DNA of 32,167 bases from Akkermansiaceae bacterium (lineage in GTDB: Bacteria > Verrucomicrobiota > Verrucomicrobiia > Verrucomicrobiales > Akkermansiaceae): NCBI GenBank assembly GCA_903827375.1, contig CAIKHZ010000171.1, positions 1 to 32,167 on the forward strand, in the 5' to 3' direction. Below the pieces are notes generated by a model. The model did not search any database. It had not been told where the DNA came from and saw nothing but the letters and a program-made list of their open reading frames with translations. Of the stretch, positions 32,021 through 32,167 are shown piece after piece. A program made the translations under genes and the position numbers. Position 1 is the stretch's first letter. Each line of letters starts with the position of its first letter.

Positions 32021-32167
32021 ATGTCTTTAGGTTCAATTCTGCTAATTATACTCGTTCTTATGGTGCTCGGTGCACTGCCGTCTTGGCCGCACAGCCGGAA
32101 CTGGGGATATGCCCCGAGCGGCGGACTGGGCTTCATTCTGATCATCCTGCTGGTCCTGTTCTTGCTC
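32021..32167 (+). CDS. DUF3309 family small membrane protein (3' end outside window)
   Basis: From ATG 32021 the frame encodes 49 residues before the window ends: MSLGSILLIILVLMVLGALP, then SWPHSRNWGYAPSGGLG and a second hydrophobic run ILIILLVLFLL. This is the typical DUF3309 pattern: two short transmembrane segments joined by a P-x-W-P-x-S-x-x-WGY-x-PSGGLG loop. These peptides are about 50 residues long, so only a few codons are missing. AAAGGAAAAATT before the ATG supplies a GGA-type ribosome-binding site. Function is unknown; many members are predicted inner-membrane peptides. Confidence 0.9.
   Translation, partial: MSLGSILLIILVLMVLGALPSWPHSRNWGYAPSGGLGFILIILLVLFLL

Overview
The window looks like a chromosomal segment of a Verrucomicrobiota bacterium, probably from the Verrucomicrobiales. 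This is an inference from gene content: very large secreted LamG/jelly-roll proteins with a dispersed C-terminal 'DGDGxNNL' signature, a GH71/99-like glycosidase with a PA14-like tail, a sialate O-acetylesterase, NarX/NarL-type two-component genes, a DUF3309 peptide, and short heptameric intergenic repeats. Most genes are GC-rich. The first intact gene (719-1630) is visibly AT-rich and looks acquired.

Positions 1-11.85 kb look like an accessory or defence island. It opens with a broken DUF4338/ISAs1-type transposon remnant. A 64-bp sequence at the end of that remnant (365-428) recurs with two mismatches at 11786-11849, so two insertion-sequence scars in direct orientation bracket about 11.4 kb of cargo. 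The cargo is an AbaSI/PvuRts1I-like modified-cytosine endonuclease followed by a UDG-fold-like protein; a minus-strand run (SLOG/YpsA-like protein, small hypothetical protein, YqiA-like hydrolase, metallophosphoesterase, hypothetical protein); a WYL regulator divergent from the YpsA-like gene; and a minus-strand set comprising a tandem-AAA ATPase, a second WYL regulator and a DUF2779 protein that carries both Cas4-like and DEDD-like nuclease signatures. A similar dyad (TGYGACATA-N4-GTCGCAC) lies in the YpsA/WYL intergenic region and in front of the AAA ATPase gene. This ties the two transcription units into one candidate regulon, and it is the best candidate here for an undescribed system.

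Positions 11.9-29.7 kb form a secreted glycan-processing locus: an orphan NarL-type response regulator, a GH71/99-like enzyme, two tandem LamG paralogues of 1610 and 1336 residues, a membrane sensor kinase with its response regulator, and a sialate O-acetylesterase with InlB-like repeats. A 17-bp palindrome (GTCCCC-N5-GGGGAC followed by TAT) precedes the GH gene and both LamG genes and nothing else in the window, suggesting one regulator for all three. Each LamG gene ends in an almost identical intrinsic terminator.

Positions 29.7-32.2 kb hold two tRNA-Gln genes (TTG and CTG anticodons), a truncated BRCT-domain gene, a small protein gene behind a nested hairpin, a convergently overlapping small gene, and the start of a DUF3309 membrane-peptide gene that runs off the window.
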